A DNA stretch of 12,300 nt from Pseudomonadota bacterium (GTDB lineage Bacteria; Myxococcota; Polyangia; Polyangiales; Polyangiaceae), in contig JAEZYO010000531.1 of NCBI GenBank assembly GCA_023419055.1, positions 1 through 12,300 of the forward strand, written 5' to 3'. Under the pieces are notes generated by a model. That model was not told where the DNA came from. It saw only the letters and a list, made by a program, of their open reading frames with translations, and searched no databases. The position numbers and the translations under genes were made by a program. This document shows, piece after piece, positions 1-7,204 of this stretch; the first letter of the stretch is position 1, and each line of letters begins with the position of its first letter.

Positions 1-2
1 GC

Positions 3-179
3 ACCCTGGAGAGGCTGATCACTCGCTATCCGAGCTCTGCTCTGGCGGAGAATGCGATGGTCGAACGCATGCGCTTGCTCAGGGGCGAACAGCAGCGGCG
101 TGAGGCCCTGCGCTACTCGAGAAGCTATCCCCGAGGTTTCGCGCGCGAGGAAGCCGAGCGCATCGGGGCCTCCGAGTGA
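3..179 (+). CDS. TPR-like protein, C-terminal fragment (5' end outside window)
   Basis: An open frame runs from the window edge to the TGA at 177-179 and encodes about 58 residues. It reads as paired amphipathic helices: a leucine-rich helix, a turn at RYPSS, an ALAENAMVERMRLLR helix, then LRYSRSYPRGFAREEAERIG. The Pro-containing turns and alternating helices are typical of the last one or two TPR units in myxobacterial sigma-partner or cell-envelope proteins. The end of the protein encoded at 5870-6574 has the same pattern of L..L, then P, an E-rich helix with R-A-x-x-L, and a closing P-x-x-x-A. Its TGA overlaps the next gene's GTG as GTGA, so the two are translationally coupled. The function of the full protein cannot be judged from this fragment; a single-pass membrane regulator like the downstream example is an inference. 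Confidence 0.7.
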   Translation, partial: TLERLITRYPSSALAENAMVERMRLLRGEQQRREALRYSRSYPRGFAREEAERIGASE

Positions 180-859
180 AACGCCTTCTGGCGTCCGTTG
201 CGGCGTTCACGCTCGGCCTCTCGAGCTGCTACGAGCGCTTCGATTTCGACATCCCCGGTGCTGCCGGTAGCCCTTCCGGTGCCGGCGACGCGGGCTCCTC
301 CGCAACTTCCGGCGACGCGGGCTCCTCCGCAACTGCCGGCGCAGGGGGCGACAGCGCGTCAGCGCGATGCGAAATCGACGCCGATTGCCCGATCCCGACC
401 TTGCGCTGTGATCTCGCTAGCGGCACCTGCTTCCAGTGCGTCGAGGACGCCGACTGCAGCGCCCCGGATAGCCCTCGGTGTGATTCGACGACGCACCGGT
501 GCGTCGAATGTGAGACCGATGAGAGCTGTAGCGACGAATTTCGTTGCGATCTGGTCTCTCGGCACTGCCTGCCTGCGTGTGACTCCGACGGCGAGTGTCC
601 CGCGAGCTACCACGAGTGCGACGAGCGCCGCCGCGTCTGCGTCGAGTGCGACGCAGACCATGAATGCAATGAGCTCGAGGGCGGACCTTTCTGTTTGCTC
701 GGGGGCGCCGGGTGCGGCAATTGCCGGCTCGACGAACACTGCCCGAACGGCGAGCGGTGCGACGCGCTCCGGGGACGGTGTGTCGGCTGCGTCGATTCCC
801 GCGACTGCCCGAGCGGGAGCGCCTGCGATCCCACGACTCAGCTCTGCGTCGAGTACTGA
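176..859 (+). CDS. Cysteine-rich repeat lipoprotein
   Basis: This 227-residue protein is predicted to be exported and lipidated. A short basic N-terminus (MKR) and a hydrophobic stretch end in the lipobox L-S-S-C, with the lipidated Cys at residue 18. Residues 28-63 form a Gly/Ala/Ser linker containing a nine-residue tandem repeat. Residues 65-227 hold seven units of about 22-25 residues, each with four cysteines in the order C-x-x-D-x-x-C, C-D, C, which gives 28 Cys in the mature repeat region. Such arrays are common in myxobacterial surface proteins and probably fold as small disulfide-bonded knots, but no catalytic function is known to me. The GTG start is chosen because it overlaps the upstream stop (GTGA) and places the signal peptide at the very N-terminus. 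The protein is probably surface-exposed and may bind a ligand or another protein. Lipoprotein status is well supported; function is unknown. Confidence 0.9.
   Translation: MKRLLASVAAFTLGLSSCYERFDFDIPGAAGSPSGAGDAGSSATSGDAGSSATAGAGGDSASARCEIDADCPIPTLRCDLASGTCFQCVEDADCSAPDSPRCDSTTHRCVECETDESCSDEFRCDLVSRHCLPACDSDGECPASYHECDERRRVCVECDADHECNELEGGPFCLLGGAGCGNCRLDEHCPNGERCDALRGRCVGCVDSRDCPSGSACDPTTQLCVEY
284..334 (+). repeat. 27-bp tandem repeat (two copies) in the lipoprotein linker
   Basis: A 24-base identical segment occurs at 284-307 and again at 311-334, so the period is 27 bases. It encodes two copies of G-D-A-G-S-S-A-T separated by Ser. The repeat is in frame, so copy-number change would only lengthen or shorten the flexible linker between the lipid anchor and the Cys-rich repeats. 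Confidence 0.9.
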
Positions 860-1023
860 GACGAGCGACCCGAAACTACCCGCGTCATCGCGCACGCTCG
901 AACAGCAGAAGACCCCTAGCGAAGGACGACTTCTTCGAGCTCTGCGCGTGGGGTTGCATCTGAATTGCCCTTTCTCGCAGGCTCGTTGCAGAGAGAGCAT
1001 GCCGTGCGATTGGCGCTACTAAA

Positions 1024-1042
1024 GCGCGCGGATCTTGCGCGC
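1024..1042 (-). terminator. Short GC hairpin after the adaptor stop
   Basis: On the minus strand, GCGCGC, a 7-base loop and GCGCGC follow directly after the TAG of the adaptor gene (1043-1045) and are trailed by TTTAG. The stem is only 6 bp of pure G/C and the T-run is short, so it is a weak intrinsic terminator candidate. Its position between convergent genes fits an end-of-operon role. Confidence 0.45.
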
Positions 1043-2335
1043 CTATTGAGGCTCGACCCGAACGCCTTCCTTCACTCGATCGCCGGGGTGGACGATCACG
1101 CGTGCCCCCGCGTCGAGCCCGGAAAGCACCTCGACTTCGGTCTGGCCTCGATGCCCGATCTCGACCGAGGTGAGACGAGCGCGCTCGTCTTCGACGCGGA
1201 ACACGGCCCATCCCTCGCCACGCCGGAAGAGCGCGCCGTGAGGGACCTTGAGCACGGAATCGGCCTGCCAAATCGAGAGGCTGGCCTCGACGTGGTAGCC
1301 ATCTCCGAGCGATGCCCAGCGCGCTCGAGGCTCGGTGAGCGCGACGACCACGTTCACGCGCTGTTCGTCGATCCCGAGCGCGGAGGGGCGCGTGAAACCG
1401 GAAGGCTCGACCTTGCGAACGCGACCGAGGAGCTTGCCGTCGCCGCCCCAATCCTCGATCTCGACGGGAGTTCCGGGACGGACGCGCACCGCATCCGTCG
1501 TGAGGAGGTCGACGACGATCTCGAGCGCAGCGGGGTCTCCCACCTCGAGGAGCGGCGCGGCGGCGGCCACGAACCCTGCGCTCTCCTGTTGAATCCGCAA
1601 GATCTGCCCGGACACGGGGGCGAGCACGTCGAGGTGACGAAGCGTCGCGCCCTTTGGCTCCTTGCCCAGGGAGACAGCAGCCCTCCGCACCTCCTCCGCA
1701 GCGACCTTGGCCGCGAACTCCGCGGAGGAGAGCTCGTCGGCGCGCATCCGCGCCGCAAACTCGGCCTGGTCGAGCACTTGCCGGGCGATGGAGCCGGTTG
1801 TAGCGAGCGGCCGCAGCCGCGCGAGCTCCGTATCGGCGAGCTCCTTGGCATTTCGAGCGCGATCGATCTGCGCGCGGGCCTGGGCAAGAGCCTGATTCGA
1901 AGCACCGAGTCGAGCTTCGGCCTCGGCGCGCGCTCGCTCATCCAGGAGGGGAGACGCCGCCGGAGCTATCTCCGCGAGGACGTCGCCTTCCTTTACCGAG
2001 TCGCCCGGTTCGAGCGCAATGCGCGCGAGGTTTCCGCTCACGGGCGCCGAGACCAGGTATCGGTCCTTCACGCGCGTGACTCCGCTCTCTTCGACCACGA
2101 CCGAGAGCGGGCCGCGCACGACGGAAGACAGATCCACGGGCACCGGCCTCGGGCGCAGCGCGAGGGCGGCACCAGTGAGCGCCGCGACCCCGAGAACCGC
2201 GAGCAATCCCCTGCGGACGGCGCGGGAGCGCCTCCGGTGCTTCTCCCGTGCACGACGTCGATCCTCGTTCGAAGCATCGGAAAGTCCCCGACGGAGATCG
2301 GTCGGCGCGAGATCGTTGGTCGTCGAACTTGCCAT
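1043..2335 (-). CDS. HlyD/MacA-type periplasmic adaptor subunit of an ABC transporter
   Basis: This 430-residue membrane-fusion protein should link the inner-membrane ABC transporter to the cell envelope. A strongly basic cytoplasmic segment (about residues 26-42) precedes one membrane anchor (about 43-60). The first lipoyl half follows at about 93-125 (SAPVSGNLARIALEPGDSVK, then EGDVL). A long alpha-helical hairpin rich in Ala, Glu and Arg spans about 130-225. The second lipoyl half is at about 233-268 (VLAPVSGQILRI), and beta-barrel and membrane-proximal domains run to the C-terminus. The order is classical for the family. Translation starts at an ATG 4 bases after the permease stop, so it is the last gene of the ATPase-permease-adaptor operon. 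No outer-membrane channel gene is seen nearby, so a channel would have to be encoded elsewhere. The substrate cannot be read from the sequence. Confidence 0.93.
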   Translation of the reverse strand: MASSTTNDLAPTDLRRGLSDASNEDRRRAREKHRRRSRAVRRGLLAVLGVAALTGAALALRPRPVPVDLSSVVRGPLSVVVEESGVTRVKDRYLVSAPVSGNLARIALEPGDSVKEGDVLAEIAPAASPLLDERARAEAEARLGASNQALAQARAQIDRARNAKELADTELARLRPLATTGSIARQVLDQAEFAARMRADELSSAEFAAKVAAEEVRRAAVSLGKEPKGATLRHLDVLAPVSGQILRIQQESAGFVAAAAPLLEVGDPAALEIVVDLLTTDAVRVRPGTPVEIEDWGGDGKLLGRVRKVEPSGFTRPSALGIDEQRVNVVVALTEPRARWASLGDGYHVEASLSIWQADSVLKVPHGALFRRGEGWAVFRVEDERARLTSVEIGHRGQTEVEVLSGLDAGARVIVHPGDRVKEGVRVEPQ

Positions 2336-2339
2336 GAAG

Positions 2340-4721
2340 TTACTCCCTGACTTTAAGAACGGCGATGAGGTCGAGCCGGTCGAGTCCCCGGCGCACCCAC
2401 AGCGCGCTCGCGCCAGAAGCGACGAGCGCTACGGTGGTGGCGAGCAGGTACGTCTTCGCATCGACTACCGCCGTCCAACGAAAGGTTTCCTGATCCACGC
2501 TGGCGCGAACGAAGAGCTCGGCCCAGGCTCGCCCGAGCAAGAGGCCGAGCGGGACGGCGAGCGCAACCTCGATCGCCAGCGATCCCAGCAGGATCCAGGA
2601 GATCTCGCGCCGTGAGTAGCCGAGCACGCGGAGACTCGCGAGCTCGCGGCTGCGCGCCGCGAGTGCGATCCGGGCGTTATTGTAGACGACCCCGAAGATG
2701 ACGCTCGAGGCGAGCGCGATCGAGACGAAGGTCCAAACGTCGATGAACGAAGCGTTCGTCTCTCTCAGGCGTCTCATGTCGCCCACCGCGTCCGAGACGT
2801 CGACGACCTCGGGTGAGCGCCGCAGCGTCGCCTGCAGATGAGAGAGCTCCGCGGGATCCACATCCAGAAGAAGCGAAGACACCGCGCCGAAATCGCGCTC
2901 GAGCTCGCGCACGAGCTCGAGCCTTCCGTAGATCTGAAGCCCGTTGGATTCGTCGAGTAACGCGACGACAGTGGGAGCGACGCGCAGGCGCTGGCCCTCT
3001 CGAAGATCGAGCGCGATTCGGTCGCCGACTCGAAGCCCGAGCAGGTCCGCGAGCGTTTTCGTGACGACCACACCCTCGGCGGGAACGGCTACCTCGCGTC
3101 CGCCTCGAGCGATCAGGCGACGCAGCGTCCCGTCCTCCGGCAGGCCCAAGAAGACCGCGTCCCGATGTCGGTGCAAGAAGCGCGCACGCACTGGAACCGC
3201 GCGGATACCCTCGACGGAGATGACGCCGCGTTCGCGCTCGACCTGTCGAATCACGCGGGGTGAGAGCGGACGCTGGAAGCTGACCGTAAAGTCCTGGCGC
3301 TGCTCGCGCCGGAAGGTCCGCTCGAAGTAGCTGTTCACTGAGTCCCAACCGAAGCGCCCCAAGATCAGGAGCGCGACGGCGCCCGCGATCCCGACCGCGG
3401 AGAGCAGGGTTCGAAGCGGCCGGCGAGCGACCTCCCGGAGCACCATCATCGCGCTCGGCCCGGCGAACGAGCTCACGTGGAGCCGGTCCAGGAAACCGCG
3501 CCGGTAGCGCGCCGGGGCGGTCGGGCGCATCGCTTCAGCGGGCGGCAGGCGAACCGCGGAGCGTACGGCGAACCAAGCACCGGCCAGGGCTCCTAGGCCG
3601 CTCCCGAGCACGCCCACGGCCACGAGATCCGGAGCGACATGGAAGCGCAAGCCCGGGATTCGGAACAGGCTCGCGTACGCGTTCATCACGAAGGTGCCGA
3701 GGAACGCTCCTCCCAGCAATCCGAGAAGGGCTCCCGGCACCAGCACCACCAGCACCAGCGCCAGATAGTGCCGCGACACCTCGCGGTTCGTGTAGCCGAG
3801 CGCTTTCAGCGTCGCCAGCTCGTGACGCTGGAGCCGGACCAGGCGCCCCAGCACGAGATTCAAGAGAAACGCCGCAACGCCGAGAAAGACGGCCGGGATC
3901 ATGCCCGAGAGCGTCGCTAGCTGGCCGAGCTCGCCGCGCAGGATACGGCTCGAGCTCTGGTGCTCGCGGTCGTACGCTCCGTTCGACCCGAAGGGAGCGA
4001 GCAAGCGGTCGACCGCGTCGATGACCGCGGGCGCGGAGGCTCCGGGTTGAAGCCGCAGGCTCACTTCGTTGAACGCGCCCTCCATGCGATAGGCGGAGGC
4101 GAGCACGCTCTCGCTCATCCAGAGCACGGCATAGCGCTTCGGATCTTCCACCAGCGCGCCGGGACGCAGCGCATACACGAACTCGGGCGACATCCCGAGA
4201 CCGACCACGCGGAGCTCCCGGAGCTTGCCGTTCACGACGACCGACAGCGTATCGTCGAGAGCAAGGCCGTGAGCCTGGGCAAACGACTCGAGGACGACCA
4301 CTTCGTCGCGACCACCAGCCGGCAGCTGCCCGGCCTTGAGCAAGAGCGCGTTCGTGAAAGGTTCCCGTCGGTCCGGCAGCGAGAGCAGGCGACCGTACGC
4401 CGGCCACGTCATGCCTTCGATGGGGATGGGGACCTCTTCGGAGACGCGGGTCTGAACCAGCGCGACGCCCGGCACGCGTTCTATCTCTCGCGCCACCGAT
4501 TGTGGAGCCCTCTCGACGCTCGAGAACACGTGAGCGAAGCGGTATCGGTCGTAATAGAGCGCGAGCGCGCGATCGAGAGAGAGGTACGTGCCGCGGAGGG
4601 CCACGAAGCTGACGATCCCGCTGGCGAGGACGAGCGCGATGGTCGCGATCTGACCGCGCAGCTGCCGGAGCTCGCGCAAGAGCTTGCGATCCAGCGCCGT
4701 CGGCGCGAACCAGCCTTTCAC
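2340..4721 (-). CDS. FtsX/MacB-family ABC transporter permease with two FtsX domains
   Basis: This inner-membrane permease has 793 residues when read from the GTG at 4721, which overlaps the ATPase stop as GTGA. A second GTG directly upstream (4724) is also possible. About eight membrane segments are visible, near residues 24-43, 271-292, 317-345, 366-388, 436-456, 661-680, 706-731 and 757-776. Large extracytoplasmic domains lie between segments 1 and 2 and between 5 and 6. Each half carries the FtsX cytoplasmic motif: [12 protein letters not shown] at about 299-310 and [13 protein letters not shown] at about 690-702, the likely contact with the ATPase. Two FtsX repeats in one chain is the YbbP-like arrangement, unlike MacB, which has four segments and a fused ATPase. 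Such transporters move or extract lipophilic molecules or lipoproteins by mechanotransmission rather than through a channel. The reading frame stays open to 5555, but that upstream part is a shadow of the ATPase gene and lacks membrane segments. Confidence 0.92.
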   Translation of the reverse strand: MKGWFAPTALDRKLLRELRQLRGQIATIALVLASGIVSFVALRGTYLSLDRALALYYDRYRFAHVFSSVERAPQSVAREIERVPGVALVQTRVSEEVPIPIEGMTWPAYGRLLSLPDRREPFTNALLLKAGQLPAGGRDEVVVLESFAQAHGLALDDTLSVVVNGKLRELRVVGLGMSPEFVYALRPGALVEDPKRYAVLWMSESVLASAYRMEGAFNEVSLRLQPGASAPAVIDAVDRLLAPFGSNGAYDREHQSSSRILRGELGQLATLSGMIPAVFLGVAAFLLNLVLGRLVRLQRHELATLKALGYTNREVSRHYLALVLVVLVPGALLGLLGGAFLGTFVMNAYASLFRIPGLRFHVAPDLVAVGVLGSGLGALAGAWFAVRSAVRLPPAEAMRPTAPARYRRGFLDRLHVSSFAGPSAMMVLREVARRPLRTLLSAVGIAGAVALLILGRFGWDSVNSYFERTFRREQRQDFTVSFQRPLSPRVIRQVERERGVISVEGIRAVPVRARFLHRHRDAVFLGLPEDGTLRRLIARGGREVAVPAEGVVVTKTLADLLGLRVGDRIALDLREGQRLRVAPTVVALLDESNGLQIYGRLELVRELERDFGAVSSLLLDVDPAELSHLQATLRRSPEVVDVSDAVGDMRRLRETNASFIDVWTFVSIALASSVIFGVVYNNARIALAARSRELASLRVLGYSRREISWILLGSLAIEVALAVPLGLLLGRAWAELFVRASVDQETFRWTAVVDAKTYLLATTVALVASGASALWVRRGLDRLDLIAVLKVRE

Positions 4722-5422
4722 CACGAGAGCTCGCTTGCCGAGACGCGATCTTCTACCTTCTCCTCGTGTTGGATGCGGCCGTCCGCGAGCGTCACGACCC
4801 GCTCTGCCATCCGCGCGATGGGCGCGTTGTGGGTGATGATGGCGGTGGCCGTCGAGAGCTCGCGATTCACCCGCTCCAGCACGTTGAGGACCAGCACGCC
4901 GGTCTTGGAGTCGAGCGCGCCGGTCGGCTCGTCGCACAACAAGAGGGACGGCCGCTTGGCGATCGCGCGCGCGATGGCGACCCGCTGTTGTTCGCCTCCG
5001 GAGAGCTGCGAAGGAAAGTGGTCCAGGCGGTCCCCGAGCCCCACGAGGTCGAGCGCCTCTTCGGGCTCGAGCGGGTCGTCCGCGATGTCCGTCACCAGCG
5101 CGACGTTCTCGCGAGCGGTCAGGCTCGGGACCAAGTTGTAGAACTGGAACACGAAGCCCACGTTTCTGCGGCGATACACCGTGAGATCGTCCTCGGCGGC
5201 GCCCGTGAGCTCGTGGTCGCGGAAGAATACGCGGCCCTCGCTCGGCACGTCGAGTCCACCCAGGATGTTCAGGAGCGTCGACTTTCCGCTGCCGGAGGCG
5301 CCCAAGAGCACCAGGAGCTCCCCGGGGTGAAGGCTGAAGTCGACGCCGTCGAGCGCACGAACGTCCACGTCGCCCATGCGATAGACTTTTCGCAATCGTT
5401 CGCAGCGGAGGACGTCGTTCAC
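4718..5422 (-). CDS. ABC transporter ATP-binding protein, LolD/MacB type
   Basis: This 234-residue cytoplasmic ATPase powers the adjacent permease. All nucleotide-binding motifs are intact: Walker [10 protein letters not shown] at 41-49, Q-loop Gln at 93 (FQFYNLVP), signature LSGGEQQR at 140-147, Walker B LLLCDEP at 160-166, D-loop GALD at 168-171 and H-loop His at 198 (ITHN). The length and the FQFYNL and DEPTGALDS phrasing are typical of the LolD/MacB/FtsE-like branch that pairs with FtsX-domain permeases. The start is the GTG at 5422 (GTG AAC GAC). The preceding bases hold only a weak purine-rich site. Its stop overlaps the permease start by 4 bases, and it is the first gene of the three-gene operon. 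Substrate is unknown; macrolide-type efflux or envelope lipid/lipoprotein handling are both possible. Confidence 0.95.
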   Translation of the reverse strand: MNDVLRCERLRKVYRMGDVDVRALDGVDFSLHPGELLVLLGASGSGKSTLLNILGGLDVPSEGRVFFRDHELTGAAEDDLTVYRRRNVGFVFQFYNLVPSLTARENVALVTDIADDPLEPEEALDLVGLGDRLDHFPSQLSGGEQQRVAIARAIAKRPSLLLCDEPTGALDSKTGVLVLNVLERVNRELSTATAIITHNAPIARMAERVVTLADGRIQHEEKVEDRVSASELSW

Positions 5423-5842
5423 GCTTCAGCCCCGGTGCAAGAGGAATGCCGCCCCGCTCGCGTCGCAGGCACTGGGAGCCAGTTGCCCCATCGCGCGCGA
5501 AGTTTGCGCACAGCCGCCCTCGAGGCGCGAAATCCGCGTGGACGCGCCGGTTCACGCCCCACCTACGAGGCCGTGCCGCTATCGAGCACTAGCAATACCC
5601 GAACCTGGCTCGAAGCTGACGTCGCGAGAGGCGTTTCGCTTCGACGAGCTCGACGCACTACGTGATCTCGGCGGCAGGTCGGCCAGCGGCTGCCGATTCG
5701 TCCGGACGCGGTACTTGCCCTCATTGTGCGCCGTAACCATCACTGAGCCGTTCCAGCCGGTCGCGTCGTAGCCGTCCAAGTATCGACGCCTGGCGACTTC
5801 TTGCGCGGAAGCGCACCGCCATTTCCTCTTTGGGCTTTCTCG
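5423..5842. other. Region without a confident gene
   Basis: About 420 bases separate the ABC operon from the terminator of the sigma/TPR operon; both flanking operons are on the minus strand. The promoter of the ABC operon should lie here, but I could not pick a convincing -35/-10 pair. A small minus-strand frame (5579-5779) is the only coding candidate. Plus-strand frames crossing this stretch look like random openings in high-GC DNA. Confidence 0.6.
5579..5779 (-). CDS. Small orphan reading frame, doubtful
   Basis: From a TTG at 5779 this frame would encode 66 residues. The first half (DGYDATGWNG, then VMVTAHNEGKYRVRTNR) has a protein-like mixture with aromatic residues and mostly G/C third positions. 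The second half turns into a Ser/Arg-rich, low-quality tail. The frame is open further upstream to the stop of the TPR-protein gene at 5870 but has no ATG and no clear ribosome binding site. An ATG near 5743 would leave a still shorter product. I do not recognise it. It could be a small real gene, a decayed remnant, or chance. Confidence 0.25.
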   Translation of the reverse strand: MDGYDATGWNGSVMVTAHNEGKYRVRTNRQPLADLPPRSRSASSSSKRNASRDVSFEPGSGIASAR

Positions 5843-5877
5843 AAAAACGAAGGCGGCGACAAGTTCCGCTCACCGCC
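5843..5877 (-). terminator. Rho-independent terminator of the sigma/TPR operon
   Basis: On the minus strand GGCGGTGA and TCGCCGCC form an 8-bp stem with one G-T pair around a 10-base loop, followed by TTCGTTTTT. The stem overlaps the TGA stop of the preceding gene (5870-5872). Position, stability and T-rich tail together make this the best terminator in the window. Confidence 0.65.
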
Positions 5878-6574
5878 CCTTCGAGCTCGCTCGATCGCAG
5901 ACCTGCTTCGCGCGAGCCGCAGCAGGCGAGCGCGGCGCGAGGCGGGCGAGCTCGGATTGGCCTTCGCTGATGCGGCCGAGTGAGCAGAGCGCCTGAGCGC
6001 GGGCTGCGCGACGCTCTTCGGTGAGGAGGCCGCCGGGGAACTTGCGCTGGTGCTCGTCCAGCGTCTTGAGCGCCTCCGCGGCGCGGCCGGCGTTCAGGCT
6101 CTTGGTTGCGCTCGAGAGCAGCGCGACCTCTTGGGCCAGGCGATCTTGCTTGGAGCGCGCCGCAGGCGCGGGAGTTTGGGAAGGGGCGACTGCCGGAGTG
6201 GACGAGGGCGGAGGAGGGGGAGCTTCGAGCGGCGTGCTGCTCGCGGTCGCGGTGGCTTCCGTGCTCGTGATCGCCGAGCGCACGACCGCAGGTGGACGCT
6301 CCGGAAGCTCCGGAGATCGCAGCGCAAAAAACAACATCCCGCCCACGGCACCCAACCCCGCGACGACCCCGGCCACGAGCGGCCAGCTTGCGCCCGCGCC
6401 GATGCCGCTGGACGTCGATGCGCCGGAAGCCTCCGGGCCGAGCGCGTCGGGCCCCAGGCGTGACCTTAGGGCGGCGTGAATACGCTCGCGATCGGCGGCG
6501 CTCGGGAGCGCTGCGCCCTTACCGGCTTCCACGAGCGCACGAGCTTTGGGACTCAGCAACGACAAGAGCGTCAT
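5870..6574 (-). CDS. Single-pass membrane protein with periplasmic TPR-like domain; probable regulator of the upstream ECF sigma factor
   Basis: The product has 234 residues. A short N-terminal region (about 1-45) with LSPKARALVEAGK and DRERIHAALRSRL helices should lie in the cytoplasm. One membrane segment spans about 64-85. A Pro/Ala/Ser-rich stretch (about 88-140) should cross the periplasm, and a helical TPR-like domain follows (about 144-225: ALLSSATKSL, AGRAAEALKTLDEH, LTEERRAARAQALCSLGR). Its ATG overlaps the sigma-factor stop as ATGA, the usual layout for a sigma factor and its anti-sigma or co-regulator. No zinc-binding HxxxCxxC motif of the ZAS anti-sigma family is present, so anti-sigma activity is inferred from context. 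AAGGAG abuts the ATG with no gap, while a TTG three codons later (6565) lies nine bases from it and is an alternative start. It is the last gene of the operon. Confidence 0.85.
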   Translation of the reverse strand: MTLLSLLSPKARALVEAGKGAALPSAADRERIHAALRSRLGPDALGPEASGASTSSGIGAGASWPLVAGVVAGLGAVGGMLFFALRSPELPERPPAVVRSAITSTEATATASSTPLEAPPPPPSSTPAVAPSQTPAPAARSKQDRLAQEVALLSSATKSLNAGRAAEALKTLDEHQRKFPGGLLTEERRAARAQALCSLGRISEGQSELARLAPRSPAAARAKQVCDRASSKGR

Positions 6575-7149
6575 CTCCTTCCACCGCGCGCTTCGTATCG
6601 CGCGAGCGCGGCCTCGAAAGCTTGCCGGGCGGCTCGCAGCCGCGAGTACGCGGTGTTGAGCGGGATCTCGAGCGCTTCCGCGACTTCGGGCACGGTCATC
6701 TCTTCGATCTCGACCAGCGTGAACACCTCGCGCTTCGGCTCGTCGAGCTGGGCGAGGAGATAGCCGAGGAGCTCGAGCTCGGAGTTCTTCTCCACGACCT
6801 CGGCGGGGGTCGGCTGGTGCGACTCGAGCTCACCGCTCGGCGCTTCGGTCGCGCTTCGGTCGCGCGTGCGCTTGGCTCGCCGGTGCTCGCTCACCGTGCG
6901 CCGCACCACCCCGTAGATCCAACTCCGAAGCGCTTCGGGTTGTTTCAGAGTGTGCAGCCTGGCGTAAATCACGATGAAGGCTTCCTGAACCACGTCATCC
7001 ATGGCACCCGGGTCCACGCCGAGGTGCCGCGCCGACGACCACACGAAGGCGAAATACTGATCGTAGACCGCCTGAAAAGACGGCACGACGGAGGACGAGC
7101 CCTCGCCGGAGCTTTCGTTCTCCACGACGGTCAGCGGACGAGCTACCAA
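6571..7149 (-). CDS. ECF-type RNA polymerase sigma factor
   Basis: This 192-residue sigma-70 family group 4 protein would direct RNA polymerase to a specific promoter set. Region 2 covers about residues 25-95, with YDQYFAFVWSSARHLG, the region 2.2 helix DDVVQEAFIVIYARL, and RSWIYGVVRRTVSEHRR. A variable linker at about 96-120 is followed by region 4 at about 125-180, with LDEPKREVFTLVEIEEM and the DNA-binding helix-turn-helix VPEVAEALEIPLNTAYSRLRAAR. The frame starts at a TTG (7149) with no good ribosome binding site. GTGs at 7125 and 7086 are alternatives, and the latter begins just before the conserved domain. Its stop overlaps the start of the membrane TPR protein, and it follows the exported-protein gene by 55 bases, so it is probably co-transcribed with both. 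Target genes are unknown. Confidence 0.95.
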   Translation of the reverse strand: MVARPLTVVENESSGEGSSSVVPSFQAVYDQYFAFVWSSARHLGVDPGAMDDVVQEAFIVIYARLHTLKQPEALRSWIYGVVRRTVSEHRRAKRTRDRSATEAPSGELESHQPTPAEVVEKNSELELLGYLLAQLDEPKREVFTLVEIEEMTVPEVAEALEIPLNTAYSRLRAARQAFEAALARYEARGGRR

Positions 7150-7204
7150 GTGTTGGCCTGTGGTCGTTGGCTATCCCTGCAGTGGCAGCGGCGGCCAGGA
7201 TCCG

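Noticed and set aside
359..1000. Minus-strand open frames opposite the Cys-rich lipoprotein
   Set aside because: The plus-strand gene has a lipobox and regular Cys repeats; the antisense frames have no signal peptide or motifs.
965..2350. 461-residue plus-strand open frame opposite the adaptor gene
   Set aside because: It is antisense to a clear HlyD-type gene and its composition (runs of Arg, Glu, Gly, Asp) is that of a high-GC shadow frame; no domain is recognisable.
3960..5141. 393-residue plus-strand open frame across permease and ATPase genes
   Set aside because: It covers two well-supported genes in antisense and looks like random high-GC translation.
4722..5555. N-terminal extension of the permease frame giving a 1071-residue protein
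   Set aside because: The extension is Arg/Pro/Gly-rich, lies entirely over the ATPase gene in another frame, and has no membrane or ATPase motifs. The real permease starts near the ATPase stop.
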